A DNA stretch of 7,776 nt from Myxococcota bacterium (GTDB lineage: Bacteria > Myxococcota_A > Polyangia > HGW-17 > JAJRWW01): positions 1 to 7,776 of the forward strand of contig JAJRWW010000300.1 of assembly GCA_024276595.1 (NCBI GenBank), given 5' to 3'. Positions 1-5,584 of this stretch are shown here, piece by piece; positions within the stretch are counted from its first letter, which is position 1, and each line of letters begins with the position of its first letter. The translations under genes and the position numbers were made by a program. Under the pieces are notes generated by a model. That model was not told the DNA's origin, did no database searches, and was given only the letters and a program-made list of their open reading frames with translations.

Positions 1-373
1 AGGACAGCTTGCCCATCTCGCAAACGGACACAACCCGTGCCGCCCATTTTGGCCCTAATCCTCGGATGTTGGTCGTCTAGGAGGGGCGCGACGACATGGA
101 CAACGCCTCTTGGCCCAGGGGAGCGCTTTCTCGGCTGGCCTGTCCCCTTCGCCAGGCATCATCTGGGCCTCCGCGCCCTGCTGCTCCTCCGCGTCCCGGC
201 CCGCCCCGCTCACCGCCCGCGTCCCCTTCGTGCCCGCTGTCTTGCCCCGGCGCTAGAACTCGATCGCCCTGGCCCGCGAGGCCTGGGGAGTTGCGCGCTC
301 CCTCGGCGGCGGGTACACTTGATCCAGGAGGATCTCCGGCCGACGGCCTTGGCCCGGAGCGCATGGCAACTCA
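1..373. other. Left-edge region without a confident gene
   Basis: No known protein family is recognisable in any of the six frames. The frame in phase with the downstream AMP-binding gene has a GC-rich third position between about 59 and 253, then meets stops at 254 and 320, so a decayed or frameshifted coding remnant is possible but unproven. An AGGAGGGG at 79-86 precedes the candidate small ORF listed separately. A second AGGAGG at 326-331 has no start codon at usable distance. I see no convincing sigma-70 promoter or terminator here. Confidence 0.4.
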
Positions 374-377
374 ATGA
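96..377 (+). CDS. Candidate small proline-rich ORF, possibly translated leader of the AMP-binding gene
   Basis: This 93-residue ORF starts at an ATG nine bases after AGGAGGGG (79-86). Its TGA stop overlaps the ATG of the next gene as ATGA (374-377). That arrangement is typical of translational coupling, and the next gene has only a weak, distant GGAG (356-359) of its own. Against it being a real protein, the product is a low-complexity Pro/Ala/Arg/Ser chain with no recognisable domain. By my count about 61 percent of codons end in G or C, lower than the strong GC-ending bias visible in the confident genes here. It may be a coupling leader, a real orphan or a chance ORF in GC-rich DNA. No function can be assigned. 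Confidence 0.3.
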   Translation: MDNASWPRGALSRLACPLRQASSGPPRPAAPPRPGPPRSPPASPSCPLSCPGARTRSPWPARPGELRAPSAAGTLDPGGSPADGLGPERMATQ

Positions 378-1780
378 TATTCAACTGGTTGGAAGACACT
401 GCGCGGCTGCGTGGGCCTGCCCATGCGGTGGTGGAGCCGGACACCTACCTCTCCTTCAGGGGGATGGTGCACCGCGCCAGCCGGCGCATGAGGGAGCTGG
501 AAGCCCTGGGAGTGGGGCCGGGGGACGCCGTGGGGGTCATGCTGGGCAACGTGGCGGACTATCTCGTGCTCGTGGCAGCTCTGGACGGGCTGGGGGCGGT
601 GGTGGTTCCCCTGGCTCCCCTGTGCGGTGGGAGCGAGCTGGACGTCGTCCAGGAGCTGGTCCCCCTCAGGGCAGTCATCGCGCGGCCCGGAGCCAAGGTG
701 CTCGGGCGCAGCGAGAAGGAGCGCGCGCCCGCAAGCCCCGCGCCCACGGCCAGGAGCCGGTTGCACGGCTCGCTGCTCTCTTGCACCCTCTATCCCCGGC
801 CAGAGCCCATGGAGGAGTCGGCCGCGGTGGTCTTCGTGAGCGCCGTCGGAGGGGGCGGCTACGAGCGGGTGTGTCGCACAAGAGAGGATCTGAAGGCGGA
901 GGCTGGGAGCCTCGCCATGGCTCTGGGCATCTCCGAAGGGGATCGGGTGAGCATGGCCCTGCCCTTCCATCACCCTTTTGGCTTCATCTCCGCGGTGACC
1001 TTGACCTTGGGATATGGGGCGCAGCTTCAGCTAGACGACAACCTCTCTGCCCGGAGCTTGCTGGCGAGGCTGCGAGAGGGGCACACCCTGGTGCCGGTGA
1101 GCCGGACGTTGCTCCGCGAGCTGAGCGAGCTGCCCTCCGCGGGCCCGCTGGCCGCCGAGGGGGCCAGGTTCCTGTGCGTGGAGGGGGCGGTGGGGGCTCA
1201 GCTTGCCCGCAGCTTCCAGCGCATCTTCAAGGCTCGGCCCCAGGGAGGCTACCATCGCCCGGCCACCGGGCTGGTGGCGCTGGACCGGGACGGAAGGAGC
1301 CCTGCCACGGTGGGACAGCCCGTGGCAGGGGTGGAGGTGTGCATCCTCGGTCGTGGGGGAGAGCATGTGGCCCAGGGGAAGCGAGGACGGGTGCTGGTGC
1401 GAGGGCCGGGCATCAGGGGCGGTCAGGGTCCGACTCCTGCGGAGGCCGGCGCCGCGGGAGCCTTCTTCGACACCGGGGAGCGCGGTCTGATGGACGGAAA
1501 GGGGCGGCTCAGGCTGCTCCCCCGTGGCGACGACCTGCGGTGCGTGGAGGGGCTCTTGGTGTCCCTGGAGGAGATCCGTCGGGTCTTGCTCGGCCACCCA
1601 TGCGTGGAGGACGCGGCCCTGGAGCTCGGTGGGGGCTCGGGCTCCGGCCAGGGCTCGCAGCTCATGGCCAGGGTGGTGCTCAGGCGGCAGACCACCCCCG
1701 AGCGACTCTCGGGGTTCTTGGCGGCCAGGCTCAGCCTGCACAAGATCCCGGCCCGCATTGCGGTGGTGGATGCTCTCTGA
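374..1780 (+). CDS. Diverged AMP-binding (ANL superfamily) protein, probable pseudoenzyme
   Basis: This 468-residue protein reads as an acyl-CoA synthetase-like AMP-binding domain. The N-terminus (about 1-83) has the usual opening, with LEALGVGPGD around 42-51 and VVVPLAPL around 76-83. PFHHPFGF follows in mid-domain, then VGQPVAGVEV, GKRGRVLVRGPG and a C-terminal subdomain whose R384/D387 match the conserved hinge Arg and Asp. The catalytic signatures are degraded. The phosphate-binding S/T-G-T-T-G-x-P-K-G loop is SAVGGGGYERV (156-166), the Y-G-x-T-E motif is YHRPAT (293-298), and T-G-D is TGE (367-369). The chain stops after IPARIAVVDAL, just before the P-x-T-x-x-G-K segment carrying the adenylating lysine; the other two forward frames do not restore it. 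It is also shorter than the usual 500-550 residues. Family members activate carboxylates with ATP, and this copy probably cannot. It could be a binding or scaffold protein, or a decaying gene whose frame is still open. The start is the first in-frame ATG after a stop at 320. Confidence 0.75.
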   Translation: MIFNWLEDTARLRGPAHAVVEPDTYLSFRGMVHRASRRMRELEALGVGPGDAVGVMLGNVADYLVLVAALDGLGAVVVPLAPLCGGSELDVVQELVPLRAVIARPGAKVLGRSEKERAPASPAPTARSRLHGSLLSCTLYPRPEPMEESAAVVFVSAVGGGGYERVCRTREDLKAEAGSLAMALGISEGDRVSMALPFHHPFGFISAVTLTLGYGAQLQLDDNLSARSLLARLREGHTLVPVSRTLLRELSELPSAGPLAAEGARFLCVEGAVGAQLARSFQRIFKARPQGGYHRPATGLVALDRDGRSPATVGQPVAGVEVCILGRGGEHVAQGKRGRVLVRGPGIRGGQGPTPAEAGAAGAFFDTGERGLMDGKGRLRLLPRGDDLRCVEGLLVSLEEIRRVLLGHPCVEDAALELGGGSGSGQGSQLMARVVLRRQTTPERLSGFLAARLSLHKIPARIAVVDAL

Positions 1781-1876
1781 CCGGACCTGCGTGGACCCTG
1801 CTGGAACCGACGCATCCCTTGAACCGACGCAAAGCGGGGCCCTGTCGCACCCCAGCGCCGTGCAGCGGACGCTCCG

Positions 1877-1890
1877 AGGGCTCAGGCCCT
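1877..1890. other. Short inverted repeat at the convergent junction
   Basis: AGGGC (1877-1881) and GCCCT (1886-1890) form a perfect 5-bp stem with a 4-base loop over the serS stop codon. It lies between the convergent AMP-binding gene and serS. There is no T-tract on either side, so it is at best a weak bidirectional termination or 3'-end structure. The 101-bp gap also holds a direct repeat GAACCGACGCA at 1804-1814 and 1821-1831 (17-base period). No other signal is visible. Confidence 0.3.
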
Positions 1891-3174
1891 GCGGATCACC
1901 TCCTGGCCTCCCATGTAGGGGCGGAGAGCCTCGGGGACGAGCACCGAGCCGTCCTCCTGCTGGTAGTTCTCCAGGAGGGCTATTAGGGTGCGGCCCACTG
2001 CCAGGGCGGATCCGTTGAGGGTGTGCACCAGCAGGTTCTTCTTGGGAGCGGCGCGGTAGCGGATGGCTGCCCGACGGGCCTGGAAGTCCCGGCAGTTGGA
2101 GCAGGAGGAGATCTCCCGGAAGGTGTCCTGGCCCGGGAGCCACACCTCCAGGTCGTAGGTCATGGCGGCCGAGAAGCCCATGTCTCCGGCACAGAGTCGA
2201 ACCGTGCGGTGGTGCAACCCCAGCGTCCGCAGCACCTGGGCGGCGTCGTCTAGCAGCGTCTCCAGCTCCTCGGCGGATCGGTCGGGGGTGGTGATCCTCA
2301 CCAGCTCCACCTTCTGGAACTGGTGCTGCCGGATCAGCCCGCGGACATCCTTGCCGTGGGAGCCGGCCTCGGCGCGGAAGCAGGGGGTGTGGGCCACGTA
2401 CTTGAGGGGGAGCCTCCCGAGGTCCAGGATCTCCTCCCTGTGGAGGTTCACCAGGGGCACCTCGGCGGTTGGAATCAGGTACAGCTCTCGCTCGCCAGCC
2501 GTGCGGAAGGCCTCCTCGGCGAACTTGGGGAGCTGCCCGGTGCCCTCCATTGTCTCCGGACGCACCATAAATGGTGGCAGCACCTCGAAGTAGCCGCGCT
2601 CGGCCGCAGAGTCGAGCATGAGCTGGGCAAGGGCCCGCTCCAGGCGAGCGCCAGCGCCGCGGAGCACCACGAAGCGAGAGCCGGACATGCGGGCCGAGGC
2701 CTCGAAGTCCAGGATCCCCAGCTCCTCGCCCAGCTCCCAGTGGGGGCGAGGCTCGAACTCAAAGGTGGGAGGCTCGCCCCAGCGCGAGATCTCCACGTTC
2801 TGGGCCTCGTCCAGGCCGTCAGGGGTCTCTTCGTCGGGGAAGTTGGGGAGCCGAAGCAGCAGGCGCTCCCGCTGCTGCTCCAGCTCCCTTATGCGCTGCC
2901 CGGCGGCCTTGATCTCCTCGGAGAGCGCACCCAGCTCGGCCCGGAGCTCGTCCCGGCGCTCGGCAGCGTCGGGTGCCTTCGGGTCGATGGCGGCAAAGCC
3001 CTTGCCGCCCAGCTTCAGCCGGTGCTTCTTGTCGTCGGCTTCTGCCTTGAGGGTCTTCCACTCCGCCTCCAGGGCGAAGAAGGGCTCCAGCTCTGCCACC
3101 GCGCCCGGGCCCCGGCGGGCGAGGAGGGCGCGGCATCGGTCGGGCTCGGCGGAGAGCAGCTTGCGGTCGAGCAT
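1882..3174 (-). CDS. serS: Seryl-tRNA synthetase
   Basis: This cytosolic class II aminoacyl-tRNA synthetase activates serine with ATP and charges tRNA-Ser; family members also charge tRNA-Sec. The 430-residue length is normal for the bacterial type. Residues 1 to about 110 form the long antiparallel coiled-coil arm that grips the long variable arm of tRNA-Ser, ending in LLRLPNFPDEETP. The catalytic core follows: a motif 1 region near 194-218 (GYFEVLPPFMVRP then GTGQLPKF), the serine-binding TAE loop (236-238), motif 2 with FRAEAG (266-271) running to QHQFQKVE (283-290), EISSCSNC, and motif 3 NGSALAVGR (387-395), whose final Arg contacts ATP. All key residues appear intact. The ATG is set by AGGAG (3182-3186) seven bases upstream. 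It is transcribed divergently from two tRNA-Ser genes that make its own substrates. Leader structures and a candidate promoter are listed separately. Confidence 0.98.
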   Translation of the reverse strand: MLDRKLLSAEPDRCRALLARRGPGAVAELEPFFALEAEWKTLKAEADDKKHRLKLGGKGFAAIDPKAPDAAERRDELRAELGALSEEIKAAGQRIRELEQQRERLLLRLPNFPDEETPDGLDEAQNVEISRWGEPPTFEFEPRPHWELGEELGILDFEASARMSGSRFVVLRGAGARLERALAQLMLDSAAERGYFEVLPPFMVRPETMEGTGQLPKFAEEAFRTAGERELYLIPTAEVPLVNLHREEILDLGRLPLKYVAHTPCFRAEAGSHGKDVRGLIRQHQFQKVELVRITTPDRSAEELETLLDDAAQVLRTLGLHHRTVRLCAGDMGFSAAMTYDLEVWLPGQDTFREISSCSNCRDFQARRAAIRYRAAPKKNLLVHTLNGSALAVGRTLIALLENYQQEDGSVLVPEALRPYMGGQEVIRRA

Positions 3175-3200
3175 GGGATCGCTCCTGGTGTCTGCGCACG

Positions 3201-3227
3201 CCCTCGGCTCAGGTGCCGAGGGACCTG
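3201..3227 (-). promoter_or_regulatory. serS leader hairpin with alternative pairing
   Basis: In the predicted serS 5' leader, CCCTCGGC and GCCGAGGG (3201-3208 and 3215-3222) form a perfect 8-bp stem with a 6-base loop. CAGGT (3210-3214) and ACCTG (3223-3227) form a competing 5-bp stem that uses the loop and encloses one arm of the first, so the two cannot coexist. The structure ends about 14 bases before the Shine-Dalgarno (3182-3186). No T-tract follows, so it resembles a translational or stability element more than a classical attenuator. A regulatory role is inference. Confidence 0.4.
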
Positions 3228-3244
3228 GCAGCTCTGCGAGGGCC

Positions 3245-3274
3245 TATGTAGCTCCAGGCGAGGGTGGCGGTCAA
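3245..3274 (-). promoter_or_regulatory. Candidate sigma-70 promoter for serS
   Basis: On the minus strand, TTGACC (3274-3269) is followed after 18 bp by TACATA (3250-3245). This predicts a start near 3238 and a leader of about 64 nt ending at the serS ATG. The -35 is good and the -10 is mediocre. The -35 lies inside the inverted repeat at 3265-3287. Confidence 0.45.
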
Positions 3275-3287
3275 TGGCTAACCGCCA
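3265..3287. promoter_or_regulatory. Inverted repeat over the serS -35, possible operator
   Basis: TGGCGGT (3265-3271) and ACCGCCA (3281-3287) are perfect 7-bp arms separated by 9 bases. The left arm overlaps the proposed serS -35 hexamer, a position suited to a repressor. A second palindrome with the same TGGCG/CGCCA core lies at 3317-3338. No regulator can be named from sequence alone. Confidence 0.3.
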
Positions 3288-3316
3288 GATGCGCACAGGT
3301 CATCGCAGGTACGTCC

Positions 3317-3338
3317 CCTGGCGGCGAGTGTCGCCAGG
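3317..3338. promoter_or_regulatory. Second inverted repeat between serS and the tRNA operon
   Basis: CCTGGCG (3317-3323) and CGCCAGG (3332-3338) are perfect 7-bp arms with an 8-base spacer. The site lies upstream of both divergent promoters, about 25 bp before the tRNA -35. It shares the TGGCG/CGCCA half-sites with the repeat at 3265-3287, with a gap 5 bp shorter between those cores. It could be a protein-binding site, or simply chance in GC-rich DNA. Confidence 0.3.
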
Positions 3339-3362
3339 CCCCAGGCAGAGCAACATCTGGTC

Positions 3363-3391
3363 TTTACAGGGGGCGGGTGGTTGTGTATATA
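3363..3391 (+). promoter_or_regulatory. Strong sigma-70 promoter of the tRNA operon
   Basis: TTTACA (3363-3368) and TATATA (3386-3391) are separated by an ideal 17 bp, predicting transcription start near 3398-3401. The discriminator after the -10 is C-rich (CTCCCCCT), as is common at stable-RNA promoters under stringent control. The transcript would begin with a hairpin: GTCGCCT (3401-3407) and AGGCGGC (3413-3419), a 7-bp stem with one G-U pair, before the first tRNA at 3434. Confidence 0.75.
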
Positions 3392-3433
3392 ACTCCCCCT
3401 GTCGCCTGCAAGAGGCGGCTCGGCTAGCGGCTC

Positions 3434-3517
<84 letters not shown>

Positions 3518-3540
3518 TTGAAAAATAAATAGGCGACCGT

Positions 3541-3625
3541 GGAGAGCTGACCGAGTGGCCGAAGGTGCTCGCCTGCTAAGCGAGTGTAGGGCAACCTACC
3601 GAGGGTTCGAATCCCTCGCTCTCCG
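3541..3625 (+). tRNA. tRNA-Ser(GCU)
   Basis: The acceptor stem GGAGAGC (3541-3547) pairs with GCTCTCC (3618-3624), with discriminator G at 3625. The anticodon arm is CTCGC-CTGCTAA-GCGAG, giving anticodon GCT for AGC and AGU serine codons. The long variable arm is GTAGG-GCAA-CCTAC, and the T arm is GAGGG-TTCGAAT-CCCTC. CCA is not encoded. It is the second gene of the operon, so two of the serine isoacceptors sit beside serS. Confidence 0.97.
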
Positions 3626-3643
3626 CTTTTGACGACAGCTCGT

Positions 3644-3717
3644 GCGCCAATAGCTCAGCTGGATAGAGCATCGGTCTACGGAACCGAGGGTCGGAGGTTC
3701 GAATCCTTCTTGGCGCG
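3644..3717 (+). tRNA. tRNA-Arg(ACG)
   Basis: The acceptor stem GCGCCAA (3644-3650) pairs with TTGGCGC (3710-3716), with discriminator G at 3717. The anticodon arm TCGGT-CTACGGA-ACCGA gives anticodon ACG. In bacteria A34 of this tRNA is edited to inosine by TadA so that it reads CGU, CGC and CGA. The D arm (AGCTCAGCTGGATAGAGC) and T loop TTCGAAT are standard. CCA is not encoded. It is the last gene of the operon and sits directly before the terminator. Confidence 0.97.
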
Positions 3718-3720
3718 CAA

Positions 3721-3753
3721 CGGGTGTCCCGCAAGGGACGCCCGTTTTTTTTT
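3721..3753 (+). terminator. Rho-independent terminator of the tRNA operon
   Basis: CGGGTGTCCC (3721-3730), loop GCAA and GGGACGCCCG (3735-3744) form a 10-bp stem with one G-U pair, followed directly by nine T residues (3745-3753). It begins four bases after the tRNA-Arg end. Confidence 0.96.
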
Positions 3754-3761
3754 CCGACCCT

Positions 3762-3790
3762 TTGACGCGGGCAAAGGCTCAGGGTACGTT
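3762..3790 (+). promoter_or_regulatory. Candidate sigma-70 promoter of the lamin-tail-like gene
   Basis: TTGACG (3762-3767) and TACGTT (3785-3790) are separated by 17 bp. The predicted start near 3797 gives a leader of about 30 nt with AGGAGG at 3817-3822. It lies just past the tRNA terminator, so this gene appears to be transcribed independently. Confidence 0.6.
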
Positions 3791-3827
3791 CCGGTGCTCA
3801 GGCGGCTCGCCGCCCCAGGAGGATGAC

Positions 3828-4199
3828 ATGGCCCTGACCATCACCGAGGTACACCGGCGAACAGAGGAGAAGCTGCTCAACGACGAGTGGTTCGTGCTGG
3901 AGAACGGCACCGAGAACTCCATCCACACCCGAGGTTGCCGAATCACCTTGACCAAGGGAGGCGGACGCAAGGCCGTCGAGGTGGCCAGGCTGGATCCGGG
4001 CTTTGTGGTGGAGCCGGGAGAGAGGGTACGGGTGGTGGCAGGTCGTCCGGGAACCAAGGCCCACGGCAAGGCTCCCGAGGACGAGGTGGAGAACTACTTC
4101 CTGCTCATGAAGGGGCCGCTGCTTCGGTGGCCGGGTGGGACGCTGAGGGTTGCCAAGGGTCAGCTAGTGCTGGCCTCCCAGGAGATCACACCTCCATGA
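3828..4199 (+). CDS. Small protein resembling a lamin-tail domain (LTD)
   Basis: The product has 123 residues with no signal peptide or membrane segment, so it is probably cytoplasmic. The pattern recalls bacterial lamin-tail domains, an Ig-like beta-sandwich. Residues 19-28 (DEWFVLENGT) resemble the E-W/Y-V-x-L-x-N opening strand, 36-43 (GCRITLTK) the G-W-x-L-x-D-like strand, and 61-72 (VEPGERVRVVAG) the L-x-P-G-x-x-V-x-V turn and strand. Residues 99-116 are the late W-x-x-G-G-T-L-x-V and final strands. LTDs are usually modules of larger secreted proteins, so a stand-alone cytoplasmic copy is unusual. The exact function is unknown. The start is fixed by AGGAGG (3817-3822) five bases upstream; an in-frame ATG at 3762 lies inside the promoter and is rejected. 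It overlaps the end of frr by 14 bp, tail to tail. The fold call is by eye; existence as a gene is much surer. Confidence 0.8.
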   Translation: MALTITEVHRRTEEKLLNDEWFVLENGTENSIHTRGCRITLTKGGGRKAVEVARLDPGFVVEPGERVRVVAGRPGTKAHGKAPEDEVENYFLLMKGPLLRWPGGTLRVAKGQLVLASQEITPP

Positions 4200-4743
4200 C
4201 CTCTTCTTCCTTCTTGGCGATGATCGAGCCCACCCTCTTGGTGTGCTCGTCTGTCACCTCCTGCACCTGGGTCTGACCTCGCCGGCAGTCGTCCTCCGAG
4301 ATCTCCTTGTCCTTCTCCAGGGCCTTGAGCATCTCGTTGGCGTCCCGCCGCTGGGCGCGGATCTTGACCTTGAAGTCCTCGCCCATGCGCCTGATGACCT
4401 TTACCAGCTCCTTCCGTCGCTCCTCGGTGAGGGGAGGCACTGGCAGCCGGATGATCTCCCCGTCGGAGTTGGGGTTCAGCCCCAGGTCGGCCTTCTGGAT
4501 GGCCTTCTCCGTGGCTGAGACCATGTTCTTCTCCCAGGGCTTGACCACGATGAGCCGCGCGTCGGCGAGCTGGAGGGAGGCCACCTGGTTGAGGGGAGTG
4601 GGAACTCCGTAGTAGTCCACCTTGATTCCGTCCAGCAGCGCCAGGTTCGCCCGACCCGTGCGGACCCGGCCGAGCTCGGACTCCAGCCGCTCCAGGGTCT
4701 TTGCCATGTCGCCCCTGAGCTCCTCAATGACTTCGTTGACCAT
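4186..4743 (-). CDS. frr: Ribosome recycling factor
   Basis: RRF works with EF-G to split post-termination ribosomes and release mRNA and deacylated tRNA. The 185-residue length is exactly typical. RVRTGRA around 26-32 is in the conserved helix that contacts the ribosome, followed by YYGVPTPLNQVASLQ at the start of the beta-rich domain II. LTEERRKELVKVIRRMGEDFKVKIR leads into the long helices that complete the three-helix bundle. The ATG at 4743 is set by AAGGAG (4750-4755) six bases upstream; an in-frame extension to 4824 lacks such a site. It is the last gene of the rpsB-tsf-pyrH-frr run, 83 bp after pyrH across a tandem-repeat spacer. It converges on the lamin-tail-like gene with no terminator between them. 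Confidence 0.98.
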   Translation of the reverse strand: MVNEVIEELRGDMAKTLERLESELGRVRTGRANLALLDGIKVDYYGVPTPLNQVASLQLADARLIVVKPWEKNMVSATEKAIQKADLGLNPNSDGEIIRLPVPPLTEERRKELVKVIRRMGEDFKVKIRAQRRDANEMLKALEKDKEISEDDCRRGQTQVQEVTDEHTKRVGSIIAKKEEEVMEV

Positions 4744-4776
4744 CGCTCGCTCCTTGCTGGTGGTGCCAAACGGCGA

Positions 4777-4825
4777 TGTCCGGAGCATACGTTGTCCGGA
4801 GCACACGCGGTCTGGAGTATACACG
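4777..4825 (-). repeat. Three imperfect tandem repeats in the pyrH-frr spacer
   Basis: On the plus strand the copies are TGTCCGGAGCATACG (4777-4791), TGTCCGGAGCACACG (4793-4807) and GTCTGGAGTATACACG (4810-4825), with a period of about 16 bp. The first two differ at one position and the third has diverged. In the transcript they read as CGUGUGCUCCGGACA-like units between the pyrH stop and the frr Shine-Dalgarno. They could be protein or RNA binding sites, or slippage duplications. Confidence 0.7.
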
Positions 4826-4826
4826 G

Positions 4827-5567
4827 TCAGGGGCTGCCTGGGGGCCCCTGGCAGCGAATGCGGGTTCCCAGGCGCTCGCCGCCCAGCAGCCGGTCCAGAG
4901 CTCCCTCCCGCCGGGCATTGTAGACCACCACCTCCAGCCCCTGGCTCGCAGCGAGGGCCACTGCCGACAGGTCCATCACCTCCAGGCCCCTGGAGAGCAC
5001 CTCCTCGAAGGAGATCTCTTCAAAGAGCTCCGCGTCCGAGTGGGTCACCGGGTCGGCGGAGTAGACCCCGTCCACCTTGGTGCCCTTTAGGAGGACGTCA
5101 GCCCCCACCTGAATGCCTCTGAGGACCGCTGCGGTGTCGGTGGTGAAGTAGGGGTTGCCGGTGCCCCCGACGAACACCATCACCTCTCCGGCCTCCAGGG
5201 CCGAGATCGCGCCGGGCCCGTCAAAGAGAGGGACGACCCCTGGCACCTCGATGGCGGACATGGCCCTTGCCGGGATGCGGTGGGCCTGGAGCACTGACCT
5301 CAGTGCCAGCCCGTTTGCCATGGTGGCCAGCATCCCGATCTGGTCCCCGGTGGCGCGGTCCACGCCGGTCTTCTCTCCGGCTGCACCCCTGAAGATGTTG
5401 CCCCCACCTACCACCACAGCCAGCTCCACGCCCCTTTTTCGGATGGTCTCCACCTCGACGGCCACCCGGTGGAACACCGCCGGATCGAAGCCCGAGGGCT
5501 GCTGGCCGCGAAGGACCTCACCCGAGAGCTTCCACAGGACTCGCCTGTAAGGTGGAGCGGTAGCCAT
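4827..5567 (-). CDS. pyrH: Uridylate kinase (UMP kinase)
   Basis: PyrH phosphorylates UMP to UDP with ATP, an essential cytosolic step toward UTP and CTP; bacterial enzymes are homohexamers of the amino-acid kinase fold. The 246 residues match the family length. Visible motifs are the N-terminal KLSGE (13-17), GGGNIFRG (54-61), DQIGMLATMANGLAL (75-89), GTGNPYFTTD (136-144, preceded by G135) and KGTKVDGVYSADP (161-173), all in the expected order and intact. The ATG at 5567 is the only plausible start, 17 bases after the tsf stop. The gap has only a weak GGGG instead of a normal Shine-Dalgarno, so translational coupling to tsf is likely. A 7-bp inverted repeat (4828-4834 and 4844-4850) sits over the stop codon. 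Confidence 0.98.
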   Translation of the reverse strand: MATAPPYRRVLWKLSGEVLRGQQPSGFDPAVFHRVAVEVETIRKRGVELAVVVGGGNIFRGAAGEKTGVDRATGDQIGMLATMANGLALRSVLQAHRIPARAMSAIEVPGVVPLFDGPGAISALEAGEVMVFVGGTGNPYFTTDTAAVLRGIQVGADVLLKGTKVDGVYSADPVTHSDAELFEEISFEEVLSRGLEVMDLSAVALAASQGLEVVVYNARREGALDRLLGGERLGTRIRCQGPPGSP

Positions 5568-5584
5568 GAAACCCCGGGCCGACC

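Noticed and set aside
1781..1881. Frameshift that would restore the missing C-terminal lysine motif of the AMP-binding protein
   Set aside because: Reading on past the TGA in the other two forward frames gives no P-x-T-x-x-G-K-like sequence, so the truncation looks genuine.
37..1986. A 649-codon open frame on the plus strand running past both ends of the AMP-binding gene
   Set aside because: It is a shadow frame produced by high GC. The product is low-complexity Arg/Gly/Ala/Pro, no domain is visible, and the overlapping frame has clear ANL-family features.
1031..2143. A 370-codon minus-strand open frame over the AMP-binding gene and the 3' part of serS
   Set aside because: It overlaps two confident genes in other frames, has no recognisable domain and has shadow-like composition.
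3175..3250. T-box riboswitch in the serS leader
   Set aside because: The leader is only about 64 nt, with no terminator T-run and no recognisable T-box core sequence.
3762..3827. A 22-codon N-terminal extension of the lamin-tail-like gene from an upstream ATG
   Set aside because: The upstream ATG lies within the proposed -35 and has no ribosome binding site, whereas the ATG at 3828 has AGGAGG at five bases.
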